Shown: one piece after another, positions 7,743-15,907 of the stretch
Position numbering within the stretch: position 1 is the stretch's first letter
Layout: every line of letters begins with the position of its first letter
Assembly (NCBI RefSeq): GCF_000718135.1
Contig: NZ_JOEM01000005.1
Coordinates: 434,001 to 498,000, forward strand
From: Streptomyces cyaneofuscatus
GTDB lineage: Bacteria > Actinomycetota > Actinomycetes > Streptomycetales > Streptomycetaceae
Reading direction: 5' to 3'
DNA: 64,000 nucleotides
The notes under the pieces: model-generated
The model's input: only the letters and a program-made list of their open reading frames with translations
What the model was told of the DNA's origin: nothing
The model's database searches: none
Position numbers and translations under genes: made by a program

Positions 7743-8567
7743 GTGGCCAACATCCAGACGCTCGACCCGACCCTGTCCCCTCTCAACTACTTCGGCTCGG
7801 AGCTGCGCCGCATGCGCGAGGCGCTCGGCCTGAAACAGAACGAGTTGGGCGCGATGCTCTACTGCACGGGCTCGCTGATCGGCCAGATCGAGACGACGAA
7901 GAAGGTCCCCACCCGCCAGTTCGCGGAGGCCGTGGACCAAGCGCTGCGCGCGGAAGGGTACTTCTCCCCGCTGGTGGGGCTGGTCCTGCGAAGCCAACTG
8001 CCGAGCTGGTTTCGTCCGTACGCGGACATGGAGGCGAAGGCGACGTACATCTCCACCTTCCAGTCGCAGGTGGTCTACGGGCTGTTGCAGACGGAAGCGT
8101 ACGCGCGAGCCCTGATCGGCATGGAGCACCCGCACAAGGTGGACGAGATGGTGGCCGCCCGGCTGGAACGCCAGCGAGTCCTGGAGCGGGAGGACCCGCC
8201 CGCGCTGTGGGTCATCCTGAGCGAGGCCGTACTGCACCAGGAGGTCGGCGGGCCGGACGTGATGCGCGAACAACTGGCCCGGCTGTTGGAGTTCCGGGAC
8301 GACCCGTGGGTGAACATCCAGGTACTGCCGTTCTCTGTCGGCCAATACCCGGCCATGCCGGGGGCGTTCAATCTCCTCCGGTTCGACGACGACCCGGACC
8401 TGTTCTACGCGGAGAGCTACGACCAGGGCCATATGACCGCCAACCCCTCCGTGATCAAGGAGCGTTCGCTCGGCTACGCTCGGCTGCAAGCCACAGCCCT
8501 CTCCCCCGAGGACTCGGCAACGACGATCACTCGTGTGATGGAGGAACGCTATGGGAACCGGCCGTGA
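7743..8567 (+). CDS. XRE-family HTH protein with DUF5753 domain (WhiJ-like)
   Basis: 274 residues from GTG 7743, supported by GGAGG eight bases upstream. An N-terminal XRE helix-turn-helix (about 17-70: LRRMREALGLKQNELGAMLY and SLIGQIETTKK) is followed by the DUF5753 domain that marks WhiJ-type regulators of Streptomyces (VVYGLLQTEAYARALIG, LWVILSEAVLHQEVGG, VNIQVLPFSVGQYPAM, YAESYDQGHM). Family members repress or time differentiation and are normally paired with a small DUF397 protein, here overlapping by 17 bases downstream. The ATPase that often completes the module is present divergently but broken. The role of this copy is unknown. Confidence 0.92.
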   Translation: MANIQTLDPTLSPLNYFGSELRRMREALGLKQNELGAMLYCTGSLIGQIETTKKVPTRQFAEAVDQALRAEGYFSPLVGLVLRSQLPSWFRPYADMEAKATYISTFQSQVVYGLLQTEAYARALIGMEHPHKVDEMVAARLERQRVLEREDPPALWVILSEAVLHQEVGGPDVMREQLARLLEFRDDPWVNIQVLPFSVGQYPAMPGAFNLLRFDDDPDLFYAESYDQGHMTANPSVIKERSLGYARLQATALSPEDSATTITRVMEERYGNRP

Positions 8568-8817
8568 CCTCACAGGCGCAGAGTGGCGCAAGTCCTCGTA
8601 CAGCGGCCCCAACGGCGGCGACTGCGTCGAATGCACCGTGACCGGCGGCGCCGCCTGGCAGAAGTCCTCGTACAGCGGCAACACCGGCGGTGACTGCGTC
8701 GAGATGGCCGCCGCCCCCTGCGGCTCCGTCCCCGTCCGGGACAGCAAGAACCCGACCGGCCCCGCCATCACCATCGGCGCCCCCGCCTGGCAGGCGTTCG
8801 TGGACGGGCTGCGCTGA
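8551..8817 (+). CDS. DUF397 protein with two DUF397 repeats
   Basis: 88 residues, starting inside the HTH gene (17-base overlap in another frame). The DUF397 signature occurs twice: WRKSSYSGPNGGDCVEC at about 11-27 and WQKSSYSGNTGGDCVEM at about 35-51. Only the second copy is followed by the full tail (VPVRDSKNP, then AWQAFVDGLR). So the first is a half-domain duplication rather than a second complete domain. DUF397 proteins are small acidic partners of XRE/DUF5753 regulators and are thought to modulate them; BldB is a distant relative. The start is fixed by the overlap and a GGAGG in front. Confidence 0.9.
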   Translation: MGTGRDLTGAEWRKSSYSGPNGGDCVECTVTGGAAWQKSSYSGNTGGDCVEMAAAPCGSVPVRDSKNPTGPAITIGAPAWQAFVDGLR

Positions 8818-8894
8818 GGCGCGTTCACACCGACGCGGCCGCAGCGGCGGTACGGAGGCGAGTCGGTCGCCCCGCACCCTCGCCGCTGCTGCTT

Positions 8895-9095
8895 TCAGAG
8901 ATCGGCAGCCGCCCGCTTCCGCCGCCGCTCCTTGACGAAATCAACGGCCAGAGCCACCACGCAGAACGCGCCGAACACTCCTCCGAGCACCCTGAGGTAG
9001 ACCGGAGACCCCGAACTCGCCGCTGTCCAGAGACCGGAGATGCCCAGCAGCACGAGGTATACCGGCGACTCGACGGCGGCCTGTTTCCTGGTCAC
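8895..9095 (-). CDS. Small membrane protein of unknown function
   Basis: 66 residues from a GTG that overlaps the upstream gene's stop as GTGA. Two hydrophobic segments are seen (PVYLVLLGISGLWTAASS at about 11-28 and VLGGVFGAFCVVALAVDF at about 36-53), ending in a basic tail KERRRKRAAADL. The charge pattern predicts the C-terminus inside. It is probably co-translated with the other small membrane protein. No family is recognised. The pair lies between the DUF397 gene and an acidic protein gene, with no recognisable enzyme partner. Confidence 0.6.
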   Translation of the reverse strand: MTRKQAAVESPVYLVLLGISGLWTAASSGSPVYLRVLGGVFGAFCVVALAVDFVKERRRKRAAADL

Positions 9096-9301
9096 GGCCG
9101 GACCTTCCGCCTGGGCCAACGAGTCGTTCCCCCGCCGCGCCGCTTCCGCCGGTCCTTGATCCTCTCCCCGACGAACCCGGCAACCCCTCCGGCCGCGAGC
9201 GGCAGCATGGCCTGACTCACCCATCCGTCCCCGAGCAGGGCGGCCAGCGCCGCGGCCACACCCAAGGCGCCGATGACGATCAGCACATCGGACGGCTTCA
9301 C
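9092..9301 (-). CDS. Small membrane protein of unknown function
   Basis: 69 residues with two membrane segments (SDVLIVIGALGVAAALAALL and SQAMLPLAAGGVAGFVGERI), then a strongly basic tail (KDRRKRRGGG and WPRRKVRP). Together with the overlapping downstream gene it forms a two-gene unit of tiny membrane proteins. Size, two segments and basic tail are holin-like in outline, but there is no lysin or phage gene nearby and no sequence motif to support such a role. Confidence 0.6.
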   Translation of the reverse strand: MKPSDVLIVIGALGVAAALAALLGDGWVSQAMLPLAAGGVAGFVGERIKDRRKRRGGGTTRWPRRKVRP

Positions 9302-9329
9302 CGCTCGCCCCCCTCACGCTCCGGTCAGC

Positions 9330-9665
9330 TCACACTCCGGGCAAGGGAAGCGCTACTCGTCGCCCCTGCCCGAACTCCTCGGCCTCATCATCGCTGACGA
9401 CCGCGAACGCGCCTGCGGGAACCCCGGGCAGCGTGGCCACCCGGGAAGCCACCGCCAAGAGTTCCTCTTCAGCGGCTCCGGTGACGAAGAAGACGTAGGC
9501 GTCCCCGTATTCCTCGCCCTCGTCATGGACTTCGACACCGCCCTCGTCCTCAAGGTCGACCAGGAAGTCCTCGACCTGGTCGATCCAGGCGTGCGGGGAG
9601 GAGCCGTCCGGCAGGTCCGGCGTCGGCAGCAACGGCACATGTATCTCGACAAGGGTGGCGGTCAC
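9330..9665 (-). CDS. Small acidic protein of unknown function
   Basis: 111 residues from GTG 9665; the longer reading from 9710 would run into the start of the divergent gene. It is strongly acidic, with stretches such as DQVEDFLVDLEDEGGVEVHD and VVSDDEAEEFGQG, and has an alternating strand/helix look (ATLVEIHVPLLP, then DAYVFFVTGAAEEELLAVA). Small acidic singletons of this kind include immunity or anti-toxin-like proteins, but there is no toxin beside it and I do not recognise the family. Confidence 0.6.
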   Translation of the reverse strand: MTATLVEIHVPLLPTPDLPDGSSPHAWIDQVEDFLVDLEDEGGVEVHDEGEEYGDAYVFFVTGAAEEELLAVASRVATLPGVPAGAFAVVSDDEAEEFGQGRRVALPLPGV

Positions 9666-9700
9666 GGAGACATACTGCCCGCTTGCTGAATTCGTGCGCC

Positions 9701-10006
9701 ATGCGATCATCAGCGTACGACCTCGAATTCCGGGAGCAGTCCGGCCGCATACGCGACTGGGGGGCGGGTCTCCTGCTTCTGGCGGCCTTGATGTGGGGCT
9801 GGTGCGCGATTCTGCTCCTGACGAGCAAGGTCGCGGACGACTGGTCCGAGGCGCTGGTCGTCCTGGGGCTCTCCGTACCCGTGTCGGTCGCGGGAACGGC
9901 GCTGTTCACGATCGGCATGGTGAGCCGGCGGATGAGCGCACACGGCCAGGCGATGCGTGACCTGGACCGGCTGGCGGGCGAGGCCGTGAGGCCGCCCACC
10001 ACCTGA
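9701..10006 (+). CDS. Small two-span membrane protein of unknown function
   Basis: 101 residues if ATG 9701 is used. A TTG at 9683 would add six residues, but neither start has a clear ribosome site. After a charged N-terminus there are two membrane spans (GAGLLLLAALMWGWCAILLL and ALVVLGLSVPVSVAGTALFT), then an amphipathic tail (GQAMRDLDRLAGEAV). Transcribed divergently from the small acidic protein, with about 35 bases between the two starts, so the pair must share control sequences. No family recognised. Confidence 0.6.
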   Translation: MRSSAYDLEFREQSGRIRDWGAGLLLLAALMWGWCAILLLTSKVADDWSEALVVLGLSVPVSVAGTALFTIGMVSRRMSAHGQAMRDLDRLAGEAVRPPTT

Positions 10007-10043
10007 GACGGACACCAAGTCCCCTCCCGGCGCCCGCCGGTGA

Positions 10044-10703
10044 TCAGCCGGCCAGCTCCCAGACCAGCAACTCCGCCCCCTCCGCCACCGCGACCGCCTC
10101 CAGCCCTTCCGCGCCCGTGATCCGGGCCGCGTCCCCCGGCCCCAACTCCTCCCCGCCCACCGCGACTCGACCCCGCACCACATGCACGTACAGGCGCGCC
10201 GCGTCCGGCAGCGCCGTGCGCTCGCCCTCCGTCAGGCGGCGCACGTGCAGCATCGCGCCGGCCTGCGGCAGGGCGTACGGGGTGGAGTCGGCGATGCCGG
10301 GGACGACCGTGTACGCGGGTTCGCCGCCGGACTCCAGAGGAGCCAGCCACATCTGGAGGAAGGTCAACGGGGCTTCGCCGTCGTTGCGTTCGACGTGGCG
10401 GACTCCGGCGGCGGCACTGAGGTGGGCGACGTCCCCGGCCCGTACGACGGTGGAGTGGCCGGCCGAGTCGCGGTGGGTCAGCTCGCCCTCGACCACCCAG
10501 GTGACGATCTCCGTATGGCTGTGCGGGTGCTCGTCGAATCCCGCGCCCGCTGCCAGGCGTTCCTCGTTGCAGGCCAGGATCGGGCCGAAGCGGAGGTTGT
10601 CGGGGTCGTAGAAGGGGCCGAAGGAGAGGGCGTGCCGGGTCTCGATACCGGCGTCCGGCTCACCGCCCCGGTAGCGGTCCTCGGACCGGTGTACGGAAAT
10701 CAC
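10044..10703 (-). CDS. Pirin family protein (bicupin)
   Basis: 219 residues from GTG 10703. The N-terminal cupin contains the pirin metal-binding pattern (FDEHPHSHTEIVTWVVEGEL, supplying two His and a Glu, with a further His in VRHVERND). A shorter C-terminal cupin (ARLYVHVVRGRVAVGGEELG) completes the bicupin. Pirins act as quercetin 2,3-dioxygenase-like enzymes or redox-linked regulators; the sequence does not decide which. The frame stays open a long way upstream, but homology to pirins begins at this GTG. It is divergent from fasR, with 157 bases between. Confidence 0.9.
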   Translation of the reverse strand: MISVHRSEDRYRGGEPDAGIETRHALSFGPFYDPDNLRFGPILACNEERLAAGAGFDEHPHSHTEIVTWVVEGELTHRDSAGHSTVVRAGDVAHLSAAAGVRHVERNDGEAPLTFLQMWLAPLESGGEPAYTVVPGIADSTPYALPQAGAMLHVRRLTEGERTALPDAARLYVHVVRGRVAVGGEELGPGDAARITGAEGLEAVAVAEGAELLVWELAG

Positions 10704-10860
10704 CCGGCCACGGTAGCCCGGTGGCCCCCTTTCCGGGAGCGGCGGCCACCGGGCCGGAAGCTCCCGTACCGACCGGGCCGCACACTCCCGTACCGACCAG
10801 TAGGCGAGACCCTCGCCCCGCCCCACCGATCCACCGGCCCGATAAGGCAGTCTTGTCCTC

Positions 10861-12060
10861 GTGCCCCGACCCGATCCTGAGCATTCCGCCGCCCACGACG
10901 CCCACCTGCATGCCGCGACCCTGAAACGGCTGGAGCAGTCCTCCGGCCGACTGGCCGCGAACGCGATTGCCCGCATGGACGAATCGCTGCCGTGGTACCG
11001 GGCGATGCCCCCGGAGAACCGGTCCTGGATCGGCCTGGTCGCCCAGGCCGGTATCGCGGCGTTCACCGAATGGTTCCGGCATCCGGAGACCCCGCAGGCC
11101 ATCTCGACCGATGTGTTCGGCACCGCCCCGCGCGAGCTGACCCGGGCGATCACGCTGCGGCAGACCGTCGAGATGGTGCGGACCACGATCGAGGTCATGG
11201 AGGCCGCGATCGAGGAGGTGGCGGCGCCGGGCGACGAGTCCGTGCTGCGGGAGGCGCTGCTCGTCTACGCGCGGGAGATCGCCTTCGCCACCGCCCAGGT
11301 CTACGCCCAGGCCGCCGAGGCCCGGGGGGCGTGGGACGCGCGGCTGGAGTCGCTGGTGGTGAACGCGGTGCTGTCCGGGGAGGCCGACGAAGGGGCCGTG
11401 TCCCGGGCCGCCGCGCTCGGGTGGAACTCGCCCGAGCACGTCTGCGTCATCCTCGGCACCGCCCCCGACGGGGACAGCGAGCTGACCGTGGAGGCGATCC
11501 GGCGGGCCGCCCGCCACGCCAAGCTCCAGGTCCTCACCGGGGTCCTCGGCAACCGGCTCGTCGTCATCGCGGGCGGCAGCGACAACCCGCTCCAGGTCGC
11601 CAAGGGCCTGATCGGGCCGTACGCGGCCGGGCCGGTCGTCGCCGGGCCCGTGGTGCCGGACCTGCTGGCGGCCACCCGGTCCGCGCAGGCCGCGGCGGCC
11701 GGGCTGAAGGCCTGCTTGGCGTGGCAGGACGCGCCGCGCCCGGTGCTGGCGGACGATCTCCTGCCCGAGCGCGCGATGGCTGGGGACCCTGCCGCGCGCG
11801 ACCAGTTGGTGGAGGAGATCTACAGACCGCTGGAGGAAGCCGGTTCGGCGCTGCTGGAAACGCTGAGTGTCTATCTGGAGCAGGCGAGCAGTCTGGAGGG
11901 GGCCGCACGGATGCTTTTCGTCCACCCCAACACCGTGCGCTACCGGCTACGACGTGTGACCGACGTCACCGGGTGGTCACCCTCCGATGTGCGCTCCGCG
12001 TTCACCCTCCGAATCGCTCTCATCCTGGGGCGCTTGGCCGCGGCGGATCCTCAGTCCTAG
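10861..12060 (+). CDS. fasR: Fatty acid biosynthesis regulator FasR (PucR/CdaR type)
   Basis: 399 residues from GTG. The C-terminal helix-turn-helix is of the PucR/CdaR type (LETLSVYLEQASSLEGAARM, HPNTVRYRLRRVTDVTGW). The middle part is a GGDEF-like domain without catalytic motif. It sits 83 bases upstream of fabD-fabH-acpP-fabF, the place of FasR (SCO2386) in S. coelicolor, which activates that operon; the name rests on this synteny plus domain type. A weak -10 (CAGTCT, 10848-10853) ends seven bases before the GTG. A pirin gene is divergent upstream. Confidence 0.9.
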   Translation: MPRPDPEHSAAHDAHLHAATLKRLEQSSGRLAANAIARMDESLPWYRAMPPENRSWIGLVAQAGIAAFTEWFRHPETPQAISTDVFGTAPRELTRAITLRQTVEMVRTTIEVMEAAIEEVAAPGDESVLREALLVYAREIAFATAQVYAQAAEARGAWDARLESLVVNAVLSGEADEGAVSRAAALGWNSPEHVCVILGTAPDGDSELTVEAIRRAARHAKLQVLTGVLGNRLVVIAGGSDNPLQVAKGLIGPYAAGPVVAGPVVPDLLAATRSAQAAAAGLKACLAWQDAPRPVLADDLLPERAMAGDPAARDQLVEEIYRPLEEAGSALLETLSVYLEQASSLEGAARMLFVHPNTVRYRLRRVTDVTGWSPSDVRSAFTLRIALILGRLAAADPQS

Positions 12061-12143
12061 ACTTTTGTCGGACTTCAACAATTCCCCTGACGGTTCTTCG
12101 TCCCTGTCCCCACGGGCGTACCGAGCCGTCCACAAGAGAGAGT
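12061..12143 (+). promoter_or_regulatory. fab operon promoter region (putative FasR target)
   Basis: These 83 bases between fasR and fabD are less GC-rich than their surroundings at the left end, with TTGT and ACAA arms nine bases apart (around 12065-12081). This is where FasR is reported to bind in S. coelicolor, but I cannot define the exact operator here. GAGAGAGT before GTG 12144 serves as a weak ribosome site. Confidence 0.45.
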
Positions 12144-13067
12144 GTGAGGGTGCTCGTACTCGTCGCTCCCGGCCAAGGCGCTCAGACGCCCGGCTTCCTG
12201 ACTCCCTGGCTCGACCTCCCCGGTGCCGCCGACCGCATCGCGGCGTGGTCCGACGCCATCGGGCTCGACCTTGCCCACTACGGCACGCAGGCCGACGCGG
12301 ACGAGATCCGCGACACGGCCGTCGCCCAGCCGCTCCTGGTCGCCGCGGGCCTGCTCTCGGCCGCGGCCCTGGACGCGCCCTCCCCCGACGTCGTCGCGGG
12401 TCACAGCGTCGGTGAGATCACCGCCGCCGCGATCGCCGGTGTCATCGACGACGAAGCCGCGCTCCGTTTCGTCCGGACCCGGGGGCTCGGCATGGCCGAG
12501 GCCGCCGCGGTCACCGAGACCGGTATGGCGGCCCTGCTCGGCGGCGACCCCGCCGTCACGGTCCCGCACCTGGAGAAGCTCGGCCTGACCCCCGCCAACG
12601 TCAACGGGGGCGGCCAGATCGTCGCCGCCGGCACCGCGGCCCAGATCGCCGCCCTGGAGGCCGACAAGCCCGAGGGCGTACGCCGGGTCGTCGCACTGAA
12701 GGTGGCCGGCGCGTTCCACACGCACCACATGGCCCCGGCCGTGGAGAAGCTGCGCGCGGCCGTCGGGGACCTCACGGTCACCGACCCGACCGTGCGGTAC
12801 GTGTCCAACGCCGACGGCCACACGGTCGCCACCGGCACCGAGGTCATCGCCCGGCTGGTCGGCCAGGTCGCGAACCCGGTCCGCTGGGACCTGTGCATGG
12901 AGACCTTCCAGAAGCTCGGCGTCACCGCGCTGGTCGAGCTGAGCCCCGGCGGCACCCTCACCGGCCTCGCCAAGCGGGCGCTGCCCGGTGTGAAGACGCT
13001 CGCGCTCAAGACCCCCGACGACCTCGACGCCGCCCGCGCGCTCATCTCCGAGCACGCAGGCGCCTAA
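12144..13067 (+). CDS. fabD: Malonyl-CoA:ACP transacylase FabD
   Basis: 307 residues from GTG 12144. It moves the malonyl group from CoA to ACP, supplying the extender for fatty acid synthesis; in Streptomyces the same enzyme often serves polyketide synthases too. It has the oxyanion loop APGQGAQTPGF, the active-site Ser88 in AGHSVGEITAAA, an active-site His in AGAFHTHHMAPA, and the C-terminal ELSPGGTLTGLAKR. Length is normal. First gene of the type II fatty acid synthase operon, 11 bases before fabH, so co-transcribed with it. Confidence 0.97.
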   Translation: MRVLVLVAPGQGAQTPGFLTPWLDLPGAADRIAAWSDAIGLDLAHYGTQADADEIRDTAVAQPLLVAAGLLSAAALDAPSPDVVAGHSVGEITAAAIAGVIDDEAALRFVRTRGLGMAEAAAVTETGMAALLGGDPAVTVPHLEKLGLTPANVNGGGQIVAAGTAAQIAALEADKPEGVRRVVALKVAGAFHTHHMAPAVEKLRAAVGDLTVTDPTVRYVSNADGHTVATGTEVIARLVGQVANPVRWDLCMETFQKLGVTALVELSPGGTLTGLAKRALPGVKTLALKTPDDLDAARALISEHAGA

Positions 13068-13078
13068 GGAGCCCGAGC

Positions 13079-14110
13079 ATGTCGAAGATCAAGCCCAGCA
13101 AGGGCGCCCCGTACGCGCGCATCCTCGGGGTCGGCGGCTACCGCCCGACCCGGGTCGTGCCGAACGAGGTGATCCTCGAAACGATCGACTCCTCCGACGA
13201 GTGGATCCGCTCGCGCTCCGGCATCGTCACCCGCCACTGGGCCTCCGACGAGGAGACCGTGGCCATGATGTCGATCGAGGCGTCCGGCAAGGCCATCGCC
13301 GACGCGGGCATCACGCCCGAGCAGATCGGCGCGGTCATCGTCTCGACCGTCTCGCACTTCAAGCAGACCCCGGCCGTCGCCACCGAGATCGCCCACAGGA
13401 TCGGCGCGGGCAAGCCCGCCGCCTTCGACATCTCGGCCGGCTGCGCGGGCTTCGGCTACGGCCTGACGCTCGCCAAGGGCATGATCGTCGAGGGTTCGGC
13501 CGAGCACGTCCTCGTGATCGGCGTGGAGCGGCTCAGCGACCTGACCGACCTGGAGGACCGCGCGACGGCCTTCCTGTTCGGTGACGGCGCGGGCGCGGTC
13601 GTCGTCGGCCCCTCCCAGGAGCCGGCCATCGGCCCGACCGTGTGGGGCTCCGAGGGCGACAAGTCCGAGACCATCAAGCAGACGGTGTCCTGGAACGAGC
13701 TGCACATCGGCGACGTCTCCACGCTGCCGCTCGACTCCAAGGGCGAGATCAAGTTCCCGGCCATCACGCAGGAGGGCCAGTCGGTCTTCCGCTGGGCCGT
13801 CTACGAGATGGCCAAGGTCGCCCAGCAGGCGCTGGACGCGGCCGGGATCTCCCCGGAGGACCTGGACGTCTTCATCCCGCACCAGGCCAACATGCGGATC
13901 ATCGACTCGATGGTGAAGACCCTCAAGCTGCCGGAACACGTCACGGTCGCCCGTGACATCGAGTCCACCGGCAACACGTCCGCCGCCTCGATCCCGCTCG
14001 CGATGGAGCGGCTCCTGGCGACCGGTCAGGCGAAGAGCGGCGACACCGCGCTCGTCATCGGCTTCGGGGCGGGTCTCGTCTACGCCGCGACGGTCGTTAC
14101 CCTCCCCTAG
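13079..14110 (+). CDS. fabH: Beta-ketoacyl-ACP synthase III FabH
   Basis: 343 residues. It performs the first condensation, joining an acyl-CoA primer to malonyl-ACP; in Streptomyces it accepts branched primers, giving iso and anteiso fatty acids. The thiolase-fold triad is complete: Cys122 in DISAGCAGFGYG, His in FIPHQANMRIID, and Asn in STGNTSAASIP. It begins 11 bases after fabD, with AAGGAG ahead of the ATG. Typical length. It is the housekeeping paralogue judged by its position in the fab operon. Confidence 0.97.
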   Translation: MSKIKPSKGAPYARILGVGGYRPTRVVPNEVILETIDSSDEWIRSRSGIVTRHWASDEETVAMMSIEASGKAIADAGITPEQIGAVIVSTVSHFKQTPAVATEIAHRIGAGKPAAFDISAGCAGFGYGLTLAKGMIVEGSAEHVLVIGVERLSDLTDLEDRATAFLFGDGAGAVVVGPSQEPAIGPTVWGSEGDKSETIKQTVSWNELHIGDVSTLPLDSKGEIKFPAITQEGQSVFRWAVYEMAKVAQQALDAAGISPEDLDVFIPHQANMRIIDSMVKTLKLPEHVTVARDIESTGNTSAASIPLAMERLLATGQAKSGDTALVIGFGAGLVYAATVVTLP

Positions 14111-14173
14111 GCACACCGGACCTTTTGGTCCGTATGCACGACCCCTGAAGAAACCCACCGAAGGAGCGCCAAG

Positions 14174-14422
14174 ATGGCCGCCACGCAGGAAGAGATCGTC
14201 ACCGGTCTCGCCGAGATCGTCAACGAGATCGCCGGTATCCCGGTCGAGGACGTCCAGCTGGACAAGTCCTTCACCGACGACCTGGACGTCGACTCGCTGT
14301 CCATGGTCGAGGTCGTCGTCGCCGCCGAGGAGCGCTTCGACGTCAAGATCCCCGACGAGGACGTCAAGAACCTCAAGACGGTCGGCGACGCTGCCGACTA
14401 CATCCTGAAGCACCAGGGCTGA
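14174..14422 (+). CDS. acpP: Acyl carrier protein AcpP
   Basis: 82 residues and strongly acidic, carrying the growing fatty acyl chain on phosphopantetheine. The attachment Ser41 lies in LDVDSLSMVEVV. The four-helix layout (EEIVTGLAEIVNEIAG, then VEVVVAAEERFDV, then TVGDAADYILKHQG) is standard. Codon use is the extreme of this window, with nearly all codons ending in C or G, as expected for a highly expressed protein. It has a good AAGGAG site and lies 63 bases after fabH within the same operon. Confidence 0.97.
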   Translation: MAATQEEIVTGLAEIVNEIAGIPVEDVQLDKSFTDDLDVDSLSMVEVVVAAEERFDVKIPDEDVKNLKTVGDAADYILKHQG

Positions 14423-14498
14423 TCCCAGCCCGGCTGTGTCGCCACCCGGCGGTGGCGCCGCTGATTCACGACCCTCTACACGTGGAGAAGATTTTCCA

Positions 14499-15761
14499 GT
14501 GAACTCGACCAATCGCACCGTGGTCGTCACCGGTATCGGCGCAACCACTCCGCTGGGTGGCGACTCCGCATCGACCTGGGAAGGTCTGATGGCCGGCCGG
14601 TCCGGCGTCAAGCCTCTCGAAGGCGAGCGCTTCGCCGAACTGCCCGTCCGGATCGCCGCCCTCGCGGCCGTCGACCCGAACGACGTACTGCCCCGCCCGC
14701 TCGCCCGCAAGCTGGACCGCTCGGCGCAGTTCGCGCTGATCGCGGCCCGTGAGGCGTGGGCCGACGCGGGCTTCACCGCCAAGGCCGGCGAGGACGAGTC
14801 CATCGCCCCCGAGCGGCTCGGCTCGGTCATCGCCTCCGGCATCGGCGGCGTGATCACCCTGCTCGACCAGTACGACGTGCTGAAGGAGAAGGGCGTACGC
14901 CGCGTCTCCCCGCACACCGTTCCCATGCTCATGCCCAACGGCCCGGCGGCCAACGTCGGCCTGGAGGTCAACGCCCAGGCCGGTGTGCACACGCCGGTCT
15001 CCGCGTGCGCGTCCGGCGCCGAGGCCATCGGGTACGCCGTCGAGATGATCCGCACCGGCCGGGCCGACGTGGTCGTGGCCGGCGGCACGGAGGCGGCGAT
15101 CCACCCGCTGCCGATCGCGGCCTTCGCCAACATGATGGCGATGTCCAAGAGCAACGACGAGCCGGAGAAGGCCTCGCGCCCGTACGACACCGGCCGGGAC
15201 GGCTTCGTCCTCGGTGAGGGCGCGGGCGTCGTCATCCTGGAGTCGGCCGAGCACGCCGCCAAGCGCGGCGCCAAGGTCTACTGCGAGGTGCTGGGCCAGG
15301 GCCTGTCGGCCGACGCCCACCACATCGCGCAGCCCGAGCCGACCGGCCGGGGCATCGCGGCGGCCATGCAGAACCTGCTGGACTCCAGCGACCTCAAGCC
15401 GTCCGAGGTGGTTCACCTCAACGCGCACGCCACGTCGACGCCGCAGGGTGACATCGCGGAGATCAAGGCGCTGCGGAAGGTCCTGGGCGACGACCTGGAC
15501 CATGTCGCGATCTCGGCGACGAAGTCGATGACGGGGCACCTGCTGGGTGGCGCGGGCGGTATCGAGACGGTGGCCACCGTGCTCGCGCTGCACCACCGGA
15601 TCGCTCCGCCGACCATCAACGTCGACGAGCTCGACGAGGCGATCGACGCGGACATCGTGCGCGGGGAGCCCCGGGTGCTGCCCGAGGGGCCGATCGCGGC
15701 GATCAACAACTCGTTCGGGTTCGGCGGGCACAACGTGGTGCTGGCGTTCCGGTCCGTGTGA
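14499..15761 (+). CDS. fabF: Beta-ketoacyl-ACP synthase II FabF
   Basis: 420 residues from GTG 14499 (GGAG about 11 bases ahead). It elongates acyl-ACPs with malonyl-ACP. The thiolase-fold Cys-His-His set is present: Cys170 in TPVSACASGAEAIG, His in LNAHATSTPQGD, and His in TKSMTGHLLGGAGG. The C-terminal gate NNSFGFGGHNVVLAF is canonical. Last gene of the fab operon, and followed within 20 bases by a strong hairpin, which marks the operon end. Confidence 0.97.
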   Translation: MNSTNRTVVVTGIGATTPLGGDSASTWEGLMAGRSGVKPLEGERFAELPVRIAALAAVDPNDVLPRPLARKLDRSAQFALIAAREAWADAGFTAKAGEDESIAPERLGSVIASGIGGVITLLDQYDVLKEKGVRRVSPHTVPMLMPNGPAANVGLEVNAQAGVHTPVSACASGAEAIGYAVEMIRTGRADVVVAGGTEAAIHPLPIAAFANMMAMSKSNDEPEKASRPYDTGRDGFVLGEGAGVVILESAEHAAKRGAKVYCEVLGQGLSADAHHIAQPEPTGRGIAAAMQNLLDSSDLKPSEVVHLNAHATSTPQGDIAEIKALRKVLGDDLDHVAISATKSMTGHLLGGAGGIETVATVLALHHRIAPPTINVDELDEAIDADIVRGEPRVLPEGPIAAINNSFGFGGHNVVLAFRSV

Positions 15762-15777
15762 CCTTGCCTTTACGGGT

Positions 15778-15812
15778 GAAGCCCGCTTCCCGGTTGCCGG
15801 GGAGCGGGCTTC
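15778..15812 (+). terminator. Rho-independent-like terminator of the fab operon
   Basis: A 14-base stem with one imperfect pair (GAAGCCCGCTTCCC against GGGGAGCGGGCTTC) and a seven-base loop starts 17 bases after the fabF stop. There is no U-tract, as is common in Streptomyces. Confidence 0.85.
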
Positions 15813-15824
15813 GTCGTGCGTTTT

Positions 15825-15870
15825 CGGGGCTCTGCCCCGGACCCCGCTCCTCAATCGCCGGAGGGGCTTG
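15825..15870. repeat. Streptomyces intergenic repeat-like sequence
   Basis: GC-rich element containing GGGGCTCTGCCCC (self-complementary), then CCGCTCCTCAATCGCCGG and AGGGGCTTG. From memory, near-identical modules recur between genes in many Streptomyces genomes, typically right after terminators, as here. Copy number in this genome cannot be told from one window. Confidence 0.6.
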
Positions 15871-15907
15871 ATCTGCTCGCCGGTCACCGCCGGGCAAGGG
15901 GCTTGAG

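Noticed and set aside
8895..9301. Holin or prophage lysis module
   Set aside because: No endolysin, integrase, attachment site or other phage gene nearby; size and two spans alone are not diagnostic.
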